Assembly: GCA_016284875.1 (NCBI GenBank) | Contig: JAEEPS010000021.1 | Location: forward strand, 1 to 41,926 | From: Salinivirgaceae bacterium | GTDB taxonomy: Bacteria; Bacteroidota; Bacteroidia; Bacteroidales; SZUA-534 | Direction of reading: 5' to 3' | DNA: 41,926 bases | Part shown: positions 17,562 to 25,618 of the stretch, piece by piece | Numbering within the stretch: position 1 is the first letter of the stretch | Layout of the letters: every line of letters begins with the position of its first letter | Notes under the pieces: model-generated | What the model saw: the letters and a program-made list of their open reading frames with translations, nothing else | The model's database searches: none | Told to the model about the DNA's origin: nothing | Position numbers and translations under genes: made by a program

Positions 17562-18181
17562 AAAGACATACATTTTTCAGTTTCTGCTATGATGATGTAA
17601 TAAACTTTCGAGCAAATGTTGTGAGGAATAGTTATGTGACAAAGTACGGGGAAGACACATTCATTGATGGGTCCATATGGGAAGATGCAAAAACAAAATC
17701 ACCAAAAGTCATTAAAGAACTAATTGATAATTCTGGAATAAAAAACACATCGGTTACAGCAGTTCTTATAGGTGACAATACTGCCAATAGAAGATGGATT
17801 AACTATGAAATAATTAAGAGTTTCGAACAAGGCAATGGCATTATCGGGATTTTCATCAACCGAATAAAGGATAAAACAGGACATATTACTCATAAAGGTT
17901 TGAATCCATTAGACAGATTGGCATTACAAGTTTCACAGGATGGGAAGAAAATATATTTTTATGAACTGAAAGCAGGGAAATGGCATTCATTCAAAGATAT
18001 ACCAGAAGCGAACAATAAGAAATCAAATTCTATATATTTTGAAGATGGGTGGTTTGATAGTGACTATGGAAAGAGTTTTTATTTCTCAGAATTATTCGAA
18101 ACCTATTGTTGGGTTAATGATGACGGATACAATAATATCTCTGATTGGATAGAAACCGCTGCGGAACAAGCGGGAAGGTAA
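17558..18181 (+). CDS. TIR-like protein, DUF1863/ThsB type
   Basis: 207 residues. It begins MKRHTFFSFCYDDVINFRANVVRNSYV, the usual opening of ThsB-like DUF1863 proteins. SVTAVLIGDNTANRRWINYEI follows, with E84 in the TIR catalytic-Glu position, then GIIGIFINRIKDKTG. The four-base overlap with the upstream TIR gene shows tight coupling. Together with 15661 and 16797 it makes three TIR-type proteins in one operon. It differs from 15661 in sequence, so it is not a recent duplicate. Confidence 0.82.
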   Translation: MKRHTFFSFCYDDVINFRANVVRNSYVTKYGEDTFIDGSIWEDAKTKSPKVIKELIDNSGIKNTSVTAVLIGDNTANRRWINYEIIKSFEQGNGIIGIFINRIKDKTGHITHKGLNPLDRLALQVSQDGKKIYFYELKAGKWHSFKDIPEANNKKSNSIYFEDGWFDSDYGKSFYFSELFETYCWVNDDGYNNISDWIETAAEQAGR

Positions 18182-18307
18182 ACCATGTCCTGAAGACTCA
18201 AATCACATCTTAAGTTTTATGAATATCACTTCTTGAAATCTACCTATATGTTTTTGTTAAAATTAAGTTAAAAGAATCAAAAACAAAAAATATGTGAATT
18301 ATTATTA

Positions 18308-18315
18308 TACTTTTG
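18308..18315 (+). promoter_or_regulatory. Possible -7 box before the unknown three-gene module
   Basis: TACTTTTG matches TAnnTTTG, 65 nt before the ATG at 18380, in a 198-nt AT-rich spacer after the TIR cassette. No -33 TTG was seen at the usual distance. Confidence 0.35.
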
Positions 18316-18379
18316 TGCTCCTCAAAAAAGGGCTGTCATATTAGGCTGAAAATTATAGAAATAGGTAATAAAACAATTT

Positions 18380-19123
18380 ATGAAAGACAATTTATTTATC
18401 GCACAATTGAGAGGAACAATATTCGTGTCGCAGTATATTGGATATACACCCGAAAATGCGAAAAAATTTGGGGAACTGCTTTTACCTGATAGCAAGGTTT
18501 ACAGTGCACCAGAAATAATAGTACCTGGGGTTAATCCAACAGCCCCTCAATATGGAATGTCTTGGAGATTATTCAAGAAGGGTGACGATGGTGGCGATTA
18601 TAATATTGTCTTTCTACCTGGTAAAATAGACATCATTCTTACCAAAGATGCCAAATATGGTGATGAAGCAGAAATGAATTTCTGTAAAAAATGTGCAAAC
18701 TGGTTTACAATGATTATGAAAGAAATCAGTATATCTACAGTAACCAGAATAGCATACGCCCCACTTTATGCAATAAGATATGAAGACGGAACATACGATG
18801 CGCGTTGGGATGGCTTACTTAAAAAGACCGTTTATGACGGCACCCCTATGCGTGATGTGAATTTTAACTTCTTACTTAAACGTGTAATTAATATTTGTGG
18901 CAAAGAGATAGAAATGAACCTACTGCACAATATTTCCGATGGAGTTCAAATAAGAGTCGGGGCAGAAAGCCAACAACAAATACAGGTGGTATTATTGCAA
19001 TTAGATATAAACAGCACACCTGAAAAATCAATAGATTTGAATAAGGAAGGTGTGAACAAATTCTTTGATGATATATTGGGAATAAAAGAAAAACTTATTG
19101 AAAATGTATCAGAATCAATATGA
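18380..19123 (+). CDS. Unknown protein, possibly TIGR04255-like
   Basis: 247 residues without signal peptide or membrane segment, so probably cytoplasmic. There is a beta-rich N-terminal half (YNIVFLPGKIDIILTKDA), a helix (EMNFCKKCANWFTMIMKEI), and then a TRIAYAPLYAI strand. It ends VVLLQLDINSTPEKSIDLNKEGVNKFFDDILGIKEKLIENV. That order of a beta domain, a strand like RIGLRY, and a final DxD/helix part loosely resembles the sporadic TIGR04255 family. The likeness is weak and no function is claimed. Its end overlaps the next gene's start by 20 nt, indicating an operon. Confidence 0.55.
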   Translation: MKDNLFIAQLRGTIFVSQYIGYTPENAKKFGELLLPDSKVYSAPEIIVPGVNPTAPQYGMSWRLFKKGDDGGDYNIVFLPGKIDIILTKDAKYGDEAEMNFCKKCANWFTMIMKEISISTVTRIAYAPLYAIRYEDGTYDARWDGLLKKTVYDGTPMRDVNFNFLLKRVINICGKEIEMNLLHNISDGVQIRVGAESQQQIQVVLLQLDINSTPEKSIDLNKEGVNKFFDDILGIKEKLIENVSESI

Positions 19124-19709
19124 TAAAACGGAGAATACTGCAGTATCTTCCACTAAAATGGGGAATACAGCATTATCATCTTCTGCTAAATTGGGGTTTA
19201 TAACTTTAGCCATGCTTATACCATGTGGTATTGCAGATAGCGAATACCATCCATCAAATAAAGATATATCAGTAGAGCAACTTTATAACTCTGGCCCTAT
19301 GATGATGTTTTATTCACATTCAACAGACAAATATGTGCGCACGCAGTATGAGCAAAAGATAGACAAAGAATCAGATGAAATGCAAAAACGTTTTCGGTCG
19401 ATGAAACATTCGTTTGCGCGATACAGCGAAGGCTTTCCTGCAGAAAAACAAGTTTTTTTTACTGCAATGGCCAATGCGCTATGCAAGTTGGACTTTAGAG
19501 ACAATGTGACCTCGTACAACACCGATGATGCCAGTATTGACACTATTCTGAAATTGTCAAGCGGATTGACACTTAGTATATCTTGCTTCATTGATGAAGA
19601 TACGGACTCCCCTATGGTATTTTCACTTCATAGAGGAACCACTTTGCTAGTCACTGACGAGATGCCCGTAGAAGAAATTGTAAGAAAAATCAATTCTGTT
19701 ACTGCATAA
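19104..19709 (+). CDS. Unknown protein with one hydrophobic segment
   Basis: 201 residues from the ATG at 19104; a TTG two codons earlier is less likely. The N-terminus holds a short imperfect repeat (NTAVSSTKMG, then NTALSSSAKLG). A hydrophobic stretch LGFITLAMLIPCGIA follows. After this comes a mostly helical region (YEQKIDKESDEMQKRFRSMK) and a C-terminal part with GLTLSISCFIDEDTDSPMVFSLHRGTTLLVTDEM. No family was recognised. It overlaps the upstream gene and is 7 nt from the next, so the three genes 18380-20517 form one unit. Confidence 0.55.
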   Translation: MYQNQYDKTENTAVSSTKMGNTALSSSAKLGFITLAMLIPCGIADSEYHPSNKDISVEQLYNSGPMMMFYSHSTDKYVRTQYEQKIDKESDEMQKRFRSMKHSFARYSEGFPAEKQVFFTAMANALCKLDFRDNVTSYNTDDASIDTILKLSSGLTLSISCFIDEDTDSPMVFSLHRGTTLLVTDEMPVEEIVRKINSVTA

Positions 19710-19716
19710 GAAAACC

Positions 19717-20517
19717 ATGTGTTTAAAGAAGGAGCCTTATCCAACAGAAATACTGCCATTGGCAAGCTACAAGAAGAGTTTAAATATAAATAACCTTCTT
19801 AAAAAGTTTGATAATTTGATGGTTGTGCGGTTAGTCGAAGGTGAAGAAAAAGACTATACAAAAGAAACCGAACAAGGCGTAAACGTGTTGGACGAAAGAG
19901 TATTCACTAATAGCATGGCAAACCTTTCTTTAACTCTTGCTGGTGGACTGTTTGACACGAGCAGCAATGCGCATTTGCGATTCTTACCTGTTGCTAATGA
20001 AGCCAAGGCCTCTTGGAAAGGCGGATATGTTAATCCTAAAGTTGTTTCAGAAGAAGAAAGTTATACAATCACCACCCCATGTTTTGGTTTGTGTTTTTAT
20101 GTATGTGAGATTCATAATAGGACATTTCCTGCATACAAGCACTTTGATACGGCAGAAGAACGCGATAAATACGCGCAACTAGCAGCAGAATCCACCACTG
20201 ACAAGGAGAAAAGATATGATGCTCATATTGTAGGAGCATTTGAGAACAAGAAAAATGCTGTTACAATACGACCGCGAATCAAAGTACAACATGCTCCGAC
20301 CAATGCTAATTATTGGCATGTTACTCTTGATACCACAAGACCAACAGACAAGACTCCTGTTACACCGACCGAAAAGATTACCAACTCTGACAGAAGGATT
20401 TTCAAATCACTTAAACAACATTTAATTCTGCATTGCACAGTCAATACAAAGCCAGATTACAAGATACCCCGACGAATCTATATGAAATGGCCATATTGGT
20501 TTATTCCATTCCTATAG
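19717..20517 (+). CDS. Unknown protein, third gene of the module
   Basis: 266 residues without signal peptide or clear membrane helix. Visible features are an N-terminal SYKKSLNINNLLKKFDNLMVVRLVEGEE, a beta-rich middle (MANLSLTLAGGLFD, SYTITTPCFGLCFYVCEIHN), a charged helix (DTAEERDKYAQLAAESTTDKE) and a basic C-terminus (SLKQHLILHCTVNTKPDYKIPRRIYMKW). No family was recognised. Base composition is AT-rich like its neighbours. Its position behind a TIR cassette hints at a defence role, but nothing in the sequence proves it. Confidence 0.5.
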   Translation: MCLKKEPYPTEILPLASYKKSLNINNLLKKFDNLMVVRLVEGEEKDYTKETEQGVNVLDERVFTNSMANLSLTLAGGLFDTSSNAHLRFLPVANEAKASWKGGYVNPKVVSEEESYTITTPCFGLCFYVCEIHNRTFPAYKHFDTAEERDKYAQLAAESTTDKEKRYDAHIVGAFENKKNAVTIRPRIKVQHAPTNANYWHVTLDTTRPTDKTPVTPTEKITNSDRRIFKSLKQHLILHCTVNTKPDYKIPRRIYMKWPYWFIPFL

Positions 20518-20800
20518 ATTGTTTTGTAATCAAATAAAAACGTAGCAGTATTCACTTCGCACACAACACTACTGCAGCAGGTTCTAAGTAAAATCCATAA
20601 AAGAATTCTGCAAGAATAATCTTTTGGTTTCAAGTTTCGCAGTTTCTCCACGTGGGTGAGTTTGCGATTTTATATTTTTTTAACGTCTCCAAAAGTTTTT
20701 CAAAGTTTTGTTTTTAAGTTATTAAATGAAATTGGCACATAATGCTGCGTTTGGCACCCTTTCCCACCTTCCACCACTTTCTTAACCTCATCCAAAAAAC
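20518..20800. other. Intergenic spacer before the second palindrome pair
   Basis: No ORF with coding character, RNA gene or convincing terminator is seen in these 283 bases. The sequence is AT-rich and leads into the duplicated control region. Confidence 0.5.
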
Positions 20801-20819
20801 TTGTTCCTAACGGGAACAA
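20801..20819. promoter_or_regulatory. Palindromic operator-like site, copy B1
   Basis: TTGTTCCTAACGGGAACAA is the A1 site with one T for C change, leaving 7 of 8 arm pairs (centre 20810). Confidence 0.7.
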
Positions 20820-20841
20820 TATTGATAACCAGCCAGATAAA

Positions 20842-20860
20842 TTGTTCCAGTCGGGAACAA
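20842..20860. promoter_or_regulatory. Palindromic operator-like site, copy B2
   Basis: TTGTTCCAGTCGGGAACAA has 7-bp perfect arms and a changed centre (centre 20851). It is again 41 bp from its partner and 4 bp before the -33 TTG. Confidence 0.7.
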
Positions 20861-20864
20861 CCAC

Positions 20865-20896
20865 TTGCAAGGCTAGTAGTGCTCATCATATTTTTG
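20865..20896 (+). promoter_or_regulatory. Promoter of protease operon 2 (duplicated)
   Basis: TTG at 20865-20867, 21 nt, then TATTTTTG at 20889-20896. The boxes and spacing are identical to 11525-11556. The intact elements suggest it still fires although the adjoining gene is broken. Confidence 0.65.
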
Positions 20897-20915
20897 ACTC
20901 ACAAAATTTATCAAT

Positions 20916-21110
20916 ATGAAAAAAGTATTTCTGATGACTGCAACGCTTGCAGTATTTGGAATGATACCGCAATGGTACAAAAGTAGTGAACACCAATGTG
21001 CTAGCAGGCGCAACGCTTTGCTATATGCTGCGAAACTATGGCAAGGGCAACTATACTGTAATTGTAGGCAGCGGAAATACTGTGGTTTATAGCATTAATA
21101 GTAAAATGAG
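20916..21110 (+). pseudogene. Deleted copy of the DUF3244-like gene
   Basis: The first codons (MKKVFLM) and the last half (from GCAATGGTACAAAAGT onward) match the gene at 11577 closely at DNA level. The middle is missing: ATG to GCAATGGTAC is 244 nt in the intact gene but 53 nt here, a net loss of 191 nt. This is not a multiple of three, so the C-terminal half is out of frame and the product would be a short unrelated peptide. The stop region has also diverged. The control region upstream is conserved, so the copy arose by duplication of promoter plus first gene and then decayed. Confidence 0.8.
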
Positions 21111-21149
21111 TAAACTACTTTTTAAGTATAACTTTAAAACATTTATTTC

Positions 21150-22361
21150 ATGAAAAAACAATTATTTATGATTGCAGCAATCTGCTGCGCAATGGGTGCA
21201 AACTCACAAATTAAAGTCAATAGCATTGGTAGAGTTATGGTTGGAAACGAATGGTCTAATGATGACCCAAGCAATGTCTTGTCAATGTCTGTGTATGGCA
21301 AAAATGGTGACTACCGCCCAGGAAGCAAATTAGCATTCGGTGATTTTGGTCCAACCTCCCATAATGGGTGGAGAGTTTTTTTAGGTGAGTTCGGCGATAC
21401 AGATACGGACAAACTCTGGCTACATGGGCAAGACGGCTTGTGTATAACCTGTACTGGTGATCCTGCCGCAACAACATCTGCATTTAACAGTACAGCCAGT
21501 TATGTTGTAGCATATTTTCACAGAACCGAAAATGCATTCCGGTTCAACGTCCCGGTATATACCAACTTGGGCATACTTGTAACATCCGACAAACGGTTCA
21601 AGAAAAACATCAAAGGAATTAACAATGCCATGGCATCGCTGCAGAAACTGAATGGTGTAAGTTTTGATTATATCATTTCAGAAGGTCGGCAATCCGACTC
21701 CCTATCAACAACAAGCAGCACTGATTCAAACAATTATCAGAAACTAAATGAAAAGGAGTTGCGTGAAGAAGAGAATATGAAAAAATATGAGAAACTCCGT
21801 GCTGAGGCTGCCAAAAATCATCTAGGTCTTATTGCGCAAGAGGTTCAAACGGTTTTTCCAGAGTTGGTTAAGGAAGACTCAGCCGGATATTTATACGTCG
21901 ACTACATAGGACTGATACCTGTGATAATAGAAGCACTTAAGGAACAACAATCAACAATTGCTGCCCAAAGCCTGAAAATCAAAGAACTAGAAAAAGAAAT
22001 AACTTCAAATATTCGCATTAAAAAGATGGCAGCGCCATATTCAAACGCTGACAGGGAAGAATCGGTCGAAACTGCCGAAAAAGAAACTATTGCAACCAAC
22101 GCCTTTCTTTTCCAAAACACACCAAATCCGTTCAGCACTCAAACCGAAATTAAATATTTTGTTCCCGAAGACACCCAAAATGCTATTTTGTATGTATTTT
22201 CGCTGAATGGAAATATGCTTTTAAGCAAACCTATAACGCAGACAGGAAACGGAAGCATAACCATAAACGGCAGTGAATTAGAAGCAGGAATGTTCATTTA
22301 TACGCTGACTGTCAACGGCGTTGAAGTTGATAGTAAAAGGATGATATTAACTGACAAATGA
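21150..22361 (+). CDS. T9SS cargo with S74 intramolecular chaperone domain
   Basis: 403 residues. A signal peptide (MKKQLFMIAAICCAMGANSQ) precedes a beta-rich region. A Peptidase_S74-type intramolecular chaperone domain follows: TSDKRFKKNIKGINNAMASL, HLGLIAQEVQTVFPELV, YLYVDYIGLIPVIIEALKEQQ, then a coiled coil. The end is a T9SS type A sorting domain (LFQNTPNPFSTQTEIKYFVPE ... GMFIYTLTVNGVEVDSKRMIL). S74 domains trimerise phage tail-spike and adhesin stalks and often cleave themselves at a Ser just before the domain (here about ILVTSDKRF). The product is likely a trimeric surface protein. Its stop overlaps the next start by 4 nt. Confidence 0.85.
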   Translation: MKKQLFMIAAICCAMGANSQIKVNSIGRVMVGNEWSNDDPSNVLSMSVYGKNGDYRPGSKLAFGDFGPTSHNGWRVFLGEFGDTDTDKLWLHGQDGLCITCTGDPAATTSAFNSTASYVVAYFHRTENAFRFNVPVYTNLGILVTSDKRFKKNIKGINNAMASLQKLNGVSFDYIISEGRQSDSLSTTSSTDSNNYQKLNEKELREEENMKKYEKLRAEAAKNHLGLIAQEVQTVFPELVKEDSAGYLYVDYIGLIPVIIEALKEQQSTIAAQSLKIKELEKEITSNIRIKKMAAPYSNADREESVETAEKETIATNAFLFQNTPNPFSTQTEIKYFVPEDTQNAILYVFSLNGNMLLSKPITQTGNGSITINGSELEAGMFIYTLTVNGVEVDSKRMILTDK

Positions 22362-23197
22362 GTTTTATGATGAAGATCCGGTTTTACTTGTTTTTGTTTA
22401 TAGCAACAATTTCAATTATATGTTGCAAAAAAGAAAACACTTTTGAAGACAGTTATGATTCAATTTATAGTGTTTGGAGTTTGACTACTGACATTCAACA
22501 TACTAAAAACACAGAATATCAACCAGTAGATGATCGCTATCCAATAGTTCTATCATTTACATCTTCAAACCAAATATGCGGCTACCATGATGCAAACAGT
22601 TACGAAGGTTATTATTCCACGAATGGGAAGTATCTAACATTTAAGAATATATCATCTACCGACGTCTCTGACAATAAATGGTACATAAATTATTTAAATA
22701 ACTTGCAATGCGTATATGAATTTGAAACGTCAGGACCTGACACTTTAATATTAGTCGCTGAAAACAATACAAATCGATTAGTCTTTTTATCTAAAAACAA
22801 ATTCCATTCTAATGTGGATTCTATTTATTCATACTTTCCTATATGCAAAACAGACTCATCCAATATTGTGAATACGCTTCATGGTTCGTGGGTATTAATT
22901 TATGTGGAAACTAGTATGCCTAATCCAGAACATATTGATAAGACCAGTTTATGTATTCTGCCGAATGATAGTATATATGGGAAAAGCGGGAATACTAATT
23001 ACTATGGGAAATGTAGAATAAATGGGAATAGCATTTCTGTATCAATTAATTATGACAACAATAATACGTCTCATTGTTTTGCTGATTATATAGAAAGACT
23101 TACATCCACTACTACTTATAATGTCTACAATGATTCTCTTAAACTGAAAAATGGAAATGATTTTTCTTTATTAGAATTTACAAAAATGTCTAAATGA
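22358..23197 (+). CDS. Lipoprotein with two META/lipocalin-like domains
   Basis: 279 residues; the lipobox lies in IATISIICC. Two similar halves follow: SVWSLTTDIQ ... LSFTSSNQICGYHD ... EGYYSTNGKYLTFKNISST ... LILVAENNTNRLVFLSK, and GSWVLIYVET ... GKCRINGNSISVSINYDN ... DSLKLKNGNDFSLLEF. Each has the W-start, the G-x-Y/R turn and the closing L.L..F strand of META (HslJ-like) or related lipocalin-type domains. An ATGA overlap couples it to the upstream gene, and the S1 protease follows 15 nt later. A protease-inhibitor or chaperone role is plausible because of the neighbour but is not shown. Confidence 0.6.
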   Translation: MSFMMKIRFYLFLFIATISIICCKKENTFEDSYDSIYSVWSLTTDIQHTKNTEYQPVDDRYPIVLSFTSSNQICGYHDANSYEGYYSTNGKYLTFKNISSTDVSDNKWYINYLNNLQCVYEFETSGPDTLILVAENNTNRLVFLSKNKFHSNVDSIYSYFPICKTDSSNIVNTLHGSWVLIYVETSMPNPEHIDKTSLCILPNDSIYGKSGNTNYYGKCRINGNSISVSINYDNNNTSHCFADYIERLTSTTTYNVYNDSLKLKNGNDFSLLEFTKMSK

Positions 23198-23212
23198 TAA
23201 ATAATTGTGAAT

Positions 23213-24748
23213 ATGAGAGTTTTACTTTTATTTAGTTTGATGCTTATATTATCTAATACATCTTATTCTCAAGTAATAACAAGACGAGGAAATGCTGAAT
23301 GGATTAAAAGTCAGAACAAAATTTATTCAAAAAGCAAGCCAGTAGAATTTAAGACTTCCAAACAACATATAAAAAATGAAATTAAAAATCTAAAAGAATA
23401 CTCTGACTATAAGGAAAACATCTTGGGAATAACCATTGATACAGAATTAGATATAAATAGTAATGGGTGTTGGGACTACACAAATGACTCCATAAACATA
23501 TGGACTTTGGGAATCTCCTCAGCCAAGGCCCTGTTCATGTGTTTGATTTTTAAAGAATTAGAAATTCCTCATAACGATGAATTATTCATCTATAATCCAT
23601 CTAAAACCATATTGATGGGGCCTTTTACAAATAGGAATAATGTAGATGGAGGAAGTTATGCAACTGATATGATAGAGTCGGATCAATTAATCCTCGAGTA
23701 TCATCAAAACAAAAACAGTATTGTTGCACCAAAATTATCAATATCAGGTATAGTTCATGGAATAAATGACGAACTATTAGGAGCGGCAAATGCTAATACA
23801 AAACAAACCAATTGTTTGATAGATGTTAATTGTCAAGAAGGTAACGGGTGGGTTGACCAGAAAAACGGAACTTGTTTAATTTTGAAATTAGGAAACCCAA
23901 CTAATCCTCAAACATCAGGAACACTATGGGCAAGTGGTGCTTTAATAAACAACACTGCGAATGACAATACGCCGTATATACTTACCGCATGGCACAATAC
24001 GCAAGGAACTGGCAGCGATATTTCTCTATGGATATTTAGGTTTAAATATTGGAACACTACATGCAACGGCACTGTCAATTCCGAAACCATTAGTTACTGT
24101 GGTGGAAGCGTATTAGAGGAATGGAAAAATGATGGAGTAAATAACGATGTCGCTCTAGTCAAAATGTATGAAACTCCAACATATTCGGACAATGTTTATT
24201 ACTGCGGTTGGAATGTTAGTTCTAACACACCTTCATCAAGTACACTTCTAAGTCATCCACAAGATGGAAATCATTTAATGAAAATAGCTAAAAGTAATTC
24301 TGTTAGTAGTGATGGATTGTGGTGGAAATCATTTTGGTATATAGGTGGTGCCACACATGGTTCTTCTGGAGGTCCTTTATTTGACGAAAACAAAAGGATT
24401 GCAGGCGTTCATCACAGTAGATATGATAACGATTGCGATGCGGCAGGAAAAGCAGGGAAATTATCATTTTCATGGAATAATAATGGTGTACACGGCCATA
24501 AAATAAGTTATTGGCTAAATCCTAACAACTTAAATATCACACAATGGGATGGCCGTTACCGGTGCGAAGAAACTCTGATTAACTTTATGAACTATACTAA
24601 TAATAGTTTTTACATAAACGGATGTGTAGTGATAATAAAAAATACCACAGTACAAAACACCGCTAACATTATTATTGATGCAGAAAATGAAGTTTTAATT
24701 GAAAGGGATTTCGAAGTAAAACTAGGTGCAACCATGATAATCAATTAA
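23213..24748 (+). CDS. Secreted trypsin-like serine protease (S1, lysyl-endopeptidase type)
   Basis: 511 residues from the ATG at 23213; a GTG two codons earlier opens the frame. There is a signal peptide (VLLLFSLMLILSNTSYSQ) and a propeptide of about 200 residues. The catalytic domain then shows SGALINN, YILTAWHNT (H261), NNDVALVKM (D312) and THGSSGGPLFDENKRIAGVHH (S385). The GSSGGP form and overall layout fit the bacterial Lys-C-like branch. The last 40 residues (VVIIKNTTV ... RDFEVKLGATMIIN) form a short beta module also found at the end of the M43 protease at 25615. No canonical type A sorting domain is present. Confidence 0.85.
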   Translation: MRVLLLFSLMLILSNTSYSQVITRRGNAEWIKSQNKIYSKSKPVEFKTSKQHIKNEIKNLKEYSDYKENILGITIDTELDINSNGCWDYTNDSINIWTLGISSAKALFMCLIFKELEIPHNDELFIYNPSKTILMGPFTNRNNVDGGSYATDMIESDQLILEYHQNKNSIVAPKLSISGIVHGINDELLGAANANTKQTNCLIDVNCQEGNGWVDQKNGTCLILKLGNPTNPQTSGTLWASGALINNTANDNTPYILTAWHNTQGTGSDISLWIFRFKYWNTTCNGTVNSETISYCGGSVLEEWKNDGVNNDVALVKMYETPTYSDNVYYCGWNVSSNTPSSSTLLSHPQDGNHLMKIAKSNSVSSDGLWWKSFWYIGGATHGSSGGPLFDENKRIAGVHHSRYDNDCDAAGKAGKLSFSWNNNGVHGHKISYWLNPNNLNITQWDGRYRCEETLINFMNYTNNSFYINGCVVIIKNTTVQNTANIIIDAENEVLIERDFEVKLGATMIIN

Positions 24749-24790
24749 CCCGTAGGCAAAATATAAGATACACTCTTAAAAGAGAATGAT

Positions 24791-25618
24791 ATGCGCAAAT
24801 TAATGTTAATTGCATTGGCGATGATTTCTTTAGTGGCTTGTAATAAAAAAAATGAGCCAGAAAAAATAAAAGATAAGCCGAATTGCATTTTCGATTCAAA
24901 TATCGAGGATTATATTAATTGTTTGAATCCTACTCTAAACATTTATATTGATAACGTTTTCGTGGGAGTTTGGCCGAACGGCCAACTTGACAGTGCTTAT
25001 GTTGGTGCTATTCCTAATAATAAGAATATTGCAGATGCAAAAGTATATGTTACCCTGCCCCCAGGAGAGCATACTTACCACACAATTTTCTATTCAGGGG
25101 AAATCCTATCGTGTGAATTTCAAACAACAGAGAAGAAGTTTGTTGTTGAAGAAACTGGCATGTCGACTGTGCTCATTGATTTTTCAAGTAATGTGAAAGT
25201 GACATCTGATACTGTGCTTGACATATTCGGACAGTACAAGTTGAAAGTGCCAAAGGAGTACATCTATTCTTTAAGTTATGGTGATTGCTCATATTCGTTT
25301 AAAACATACTCCGATAATGGTAATACTATTGAGTGGGACAACGATATTTATGCAACCGATACTCTTTATGAACTTCGAAATGAATATGTAAGAAAATACA
25401 AATTGCCTCAAACAGATAGCGTTATCCGTAGCCAGACGTTTCCCTATATGGAAATCATTGGCGAGAAGGGTGTACTTTACTACGTTACTGATAAAATATC
25501 ATCGGGTTATTTCTTTATAAAACAAGAAGATTTTTTCATACTTCTTTTCTCTGTCGTACTCAATGTTGATAATATTTCAGAATTGAAAAACATTTTATTA
25601 ACAGTAGAAAAACTATGA
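24791..25618 (+). CDS. Lipoprotein coupled to the M43 protease
   Basis: 275 residues with a clear lipobox (LIALAMISLVAC, Cys 17) and a charged linker. The first part (LNIYIDNVFVGVWPNG ... VYVTLPPGEHTYHTIF) resembles a PEGA-like beta-sandwich. The rest is beta-rich without a recognised family. Its stop overlaps the protease start by 4 nt (ATGA), so the two products are probably made together. An inhibitor, foldase or surface anchor for the protease are all possible; none is shown. Confidence 0.6.
   Translation: MRKLMLIALAMISLVACNKKNEPEKIKDKPNCIFDSNIEDYINCLNPTLNIYIDNVFVGVWPNGQLDSAYVGAIPNNKNIADAKVYVTLPPGEHTYHTIFYSGEILSCEFQTTEKKFVVEETGMSTVLIDFSSNVKVTSDTVLDIFGQYKLKVPKEYIYSLSYGDCSYSFKTYSDNGNTIEWDNDIYATDTLYELRNEYVRKYKLPQTDSVIRSQTFPYMEIIGEKGVLYYVTDKISSGYFFIKQEDFFILLFSVVLNVDNISELKNILLTVEKL

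Noticed and set aside
14148..18181. C11 peptidase plus TIR genes as one caspase-like abortive-infection system
   Set aside because: The C11 protein has a lipoprotein signal and would be outside the cytoplasm, where TIR signalling acts. Kept only as a co-transcription observation.
20801..20986. A 61-codon plus-strand frame over the second palindrome pair
   Set aside because: It covers operators, promoter and the pseudogene start out of frame; it has no protein-like features.
21150..22361. Prophage tail fibre because of the S74 domain
   Set aside because: A signal peptide and T9SS sorting domain are present and no other phage genes are nearby.
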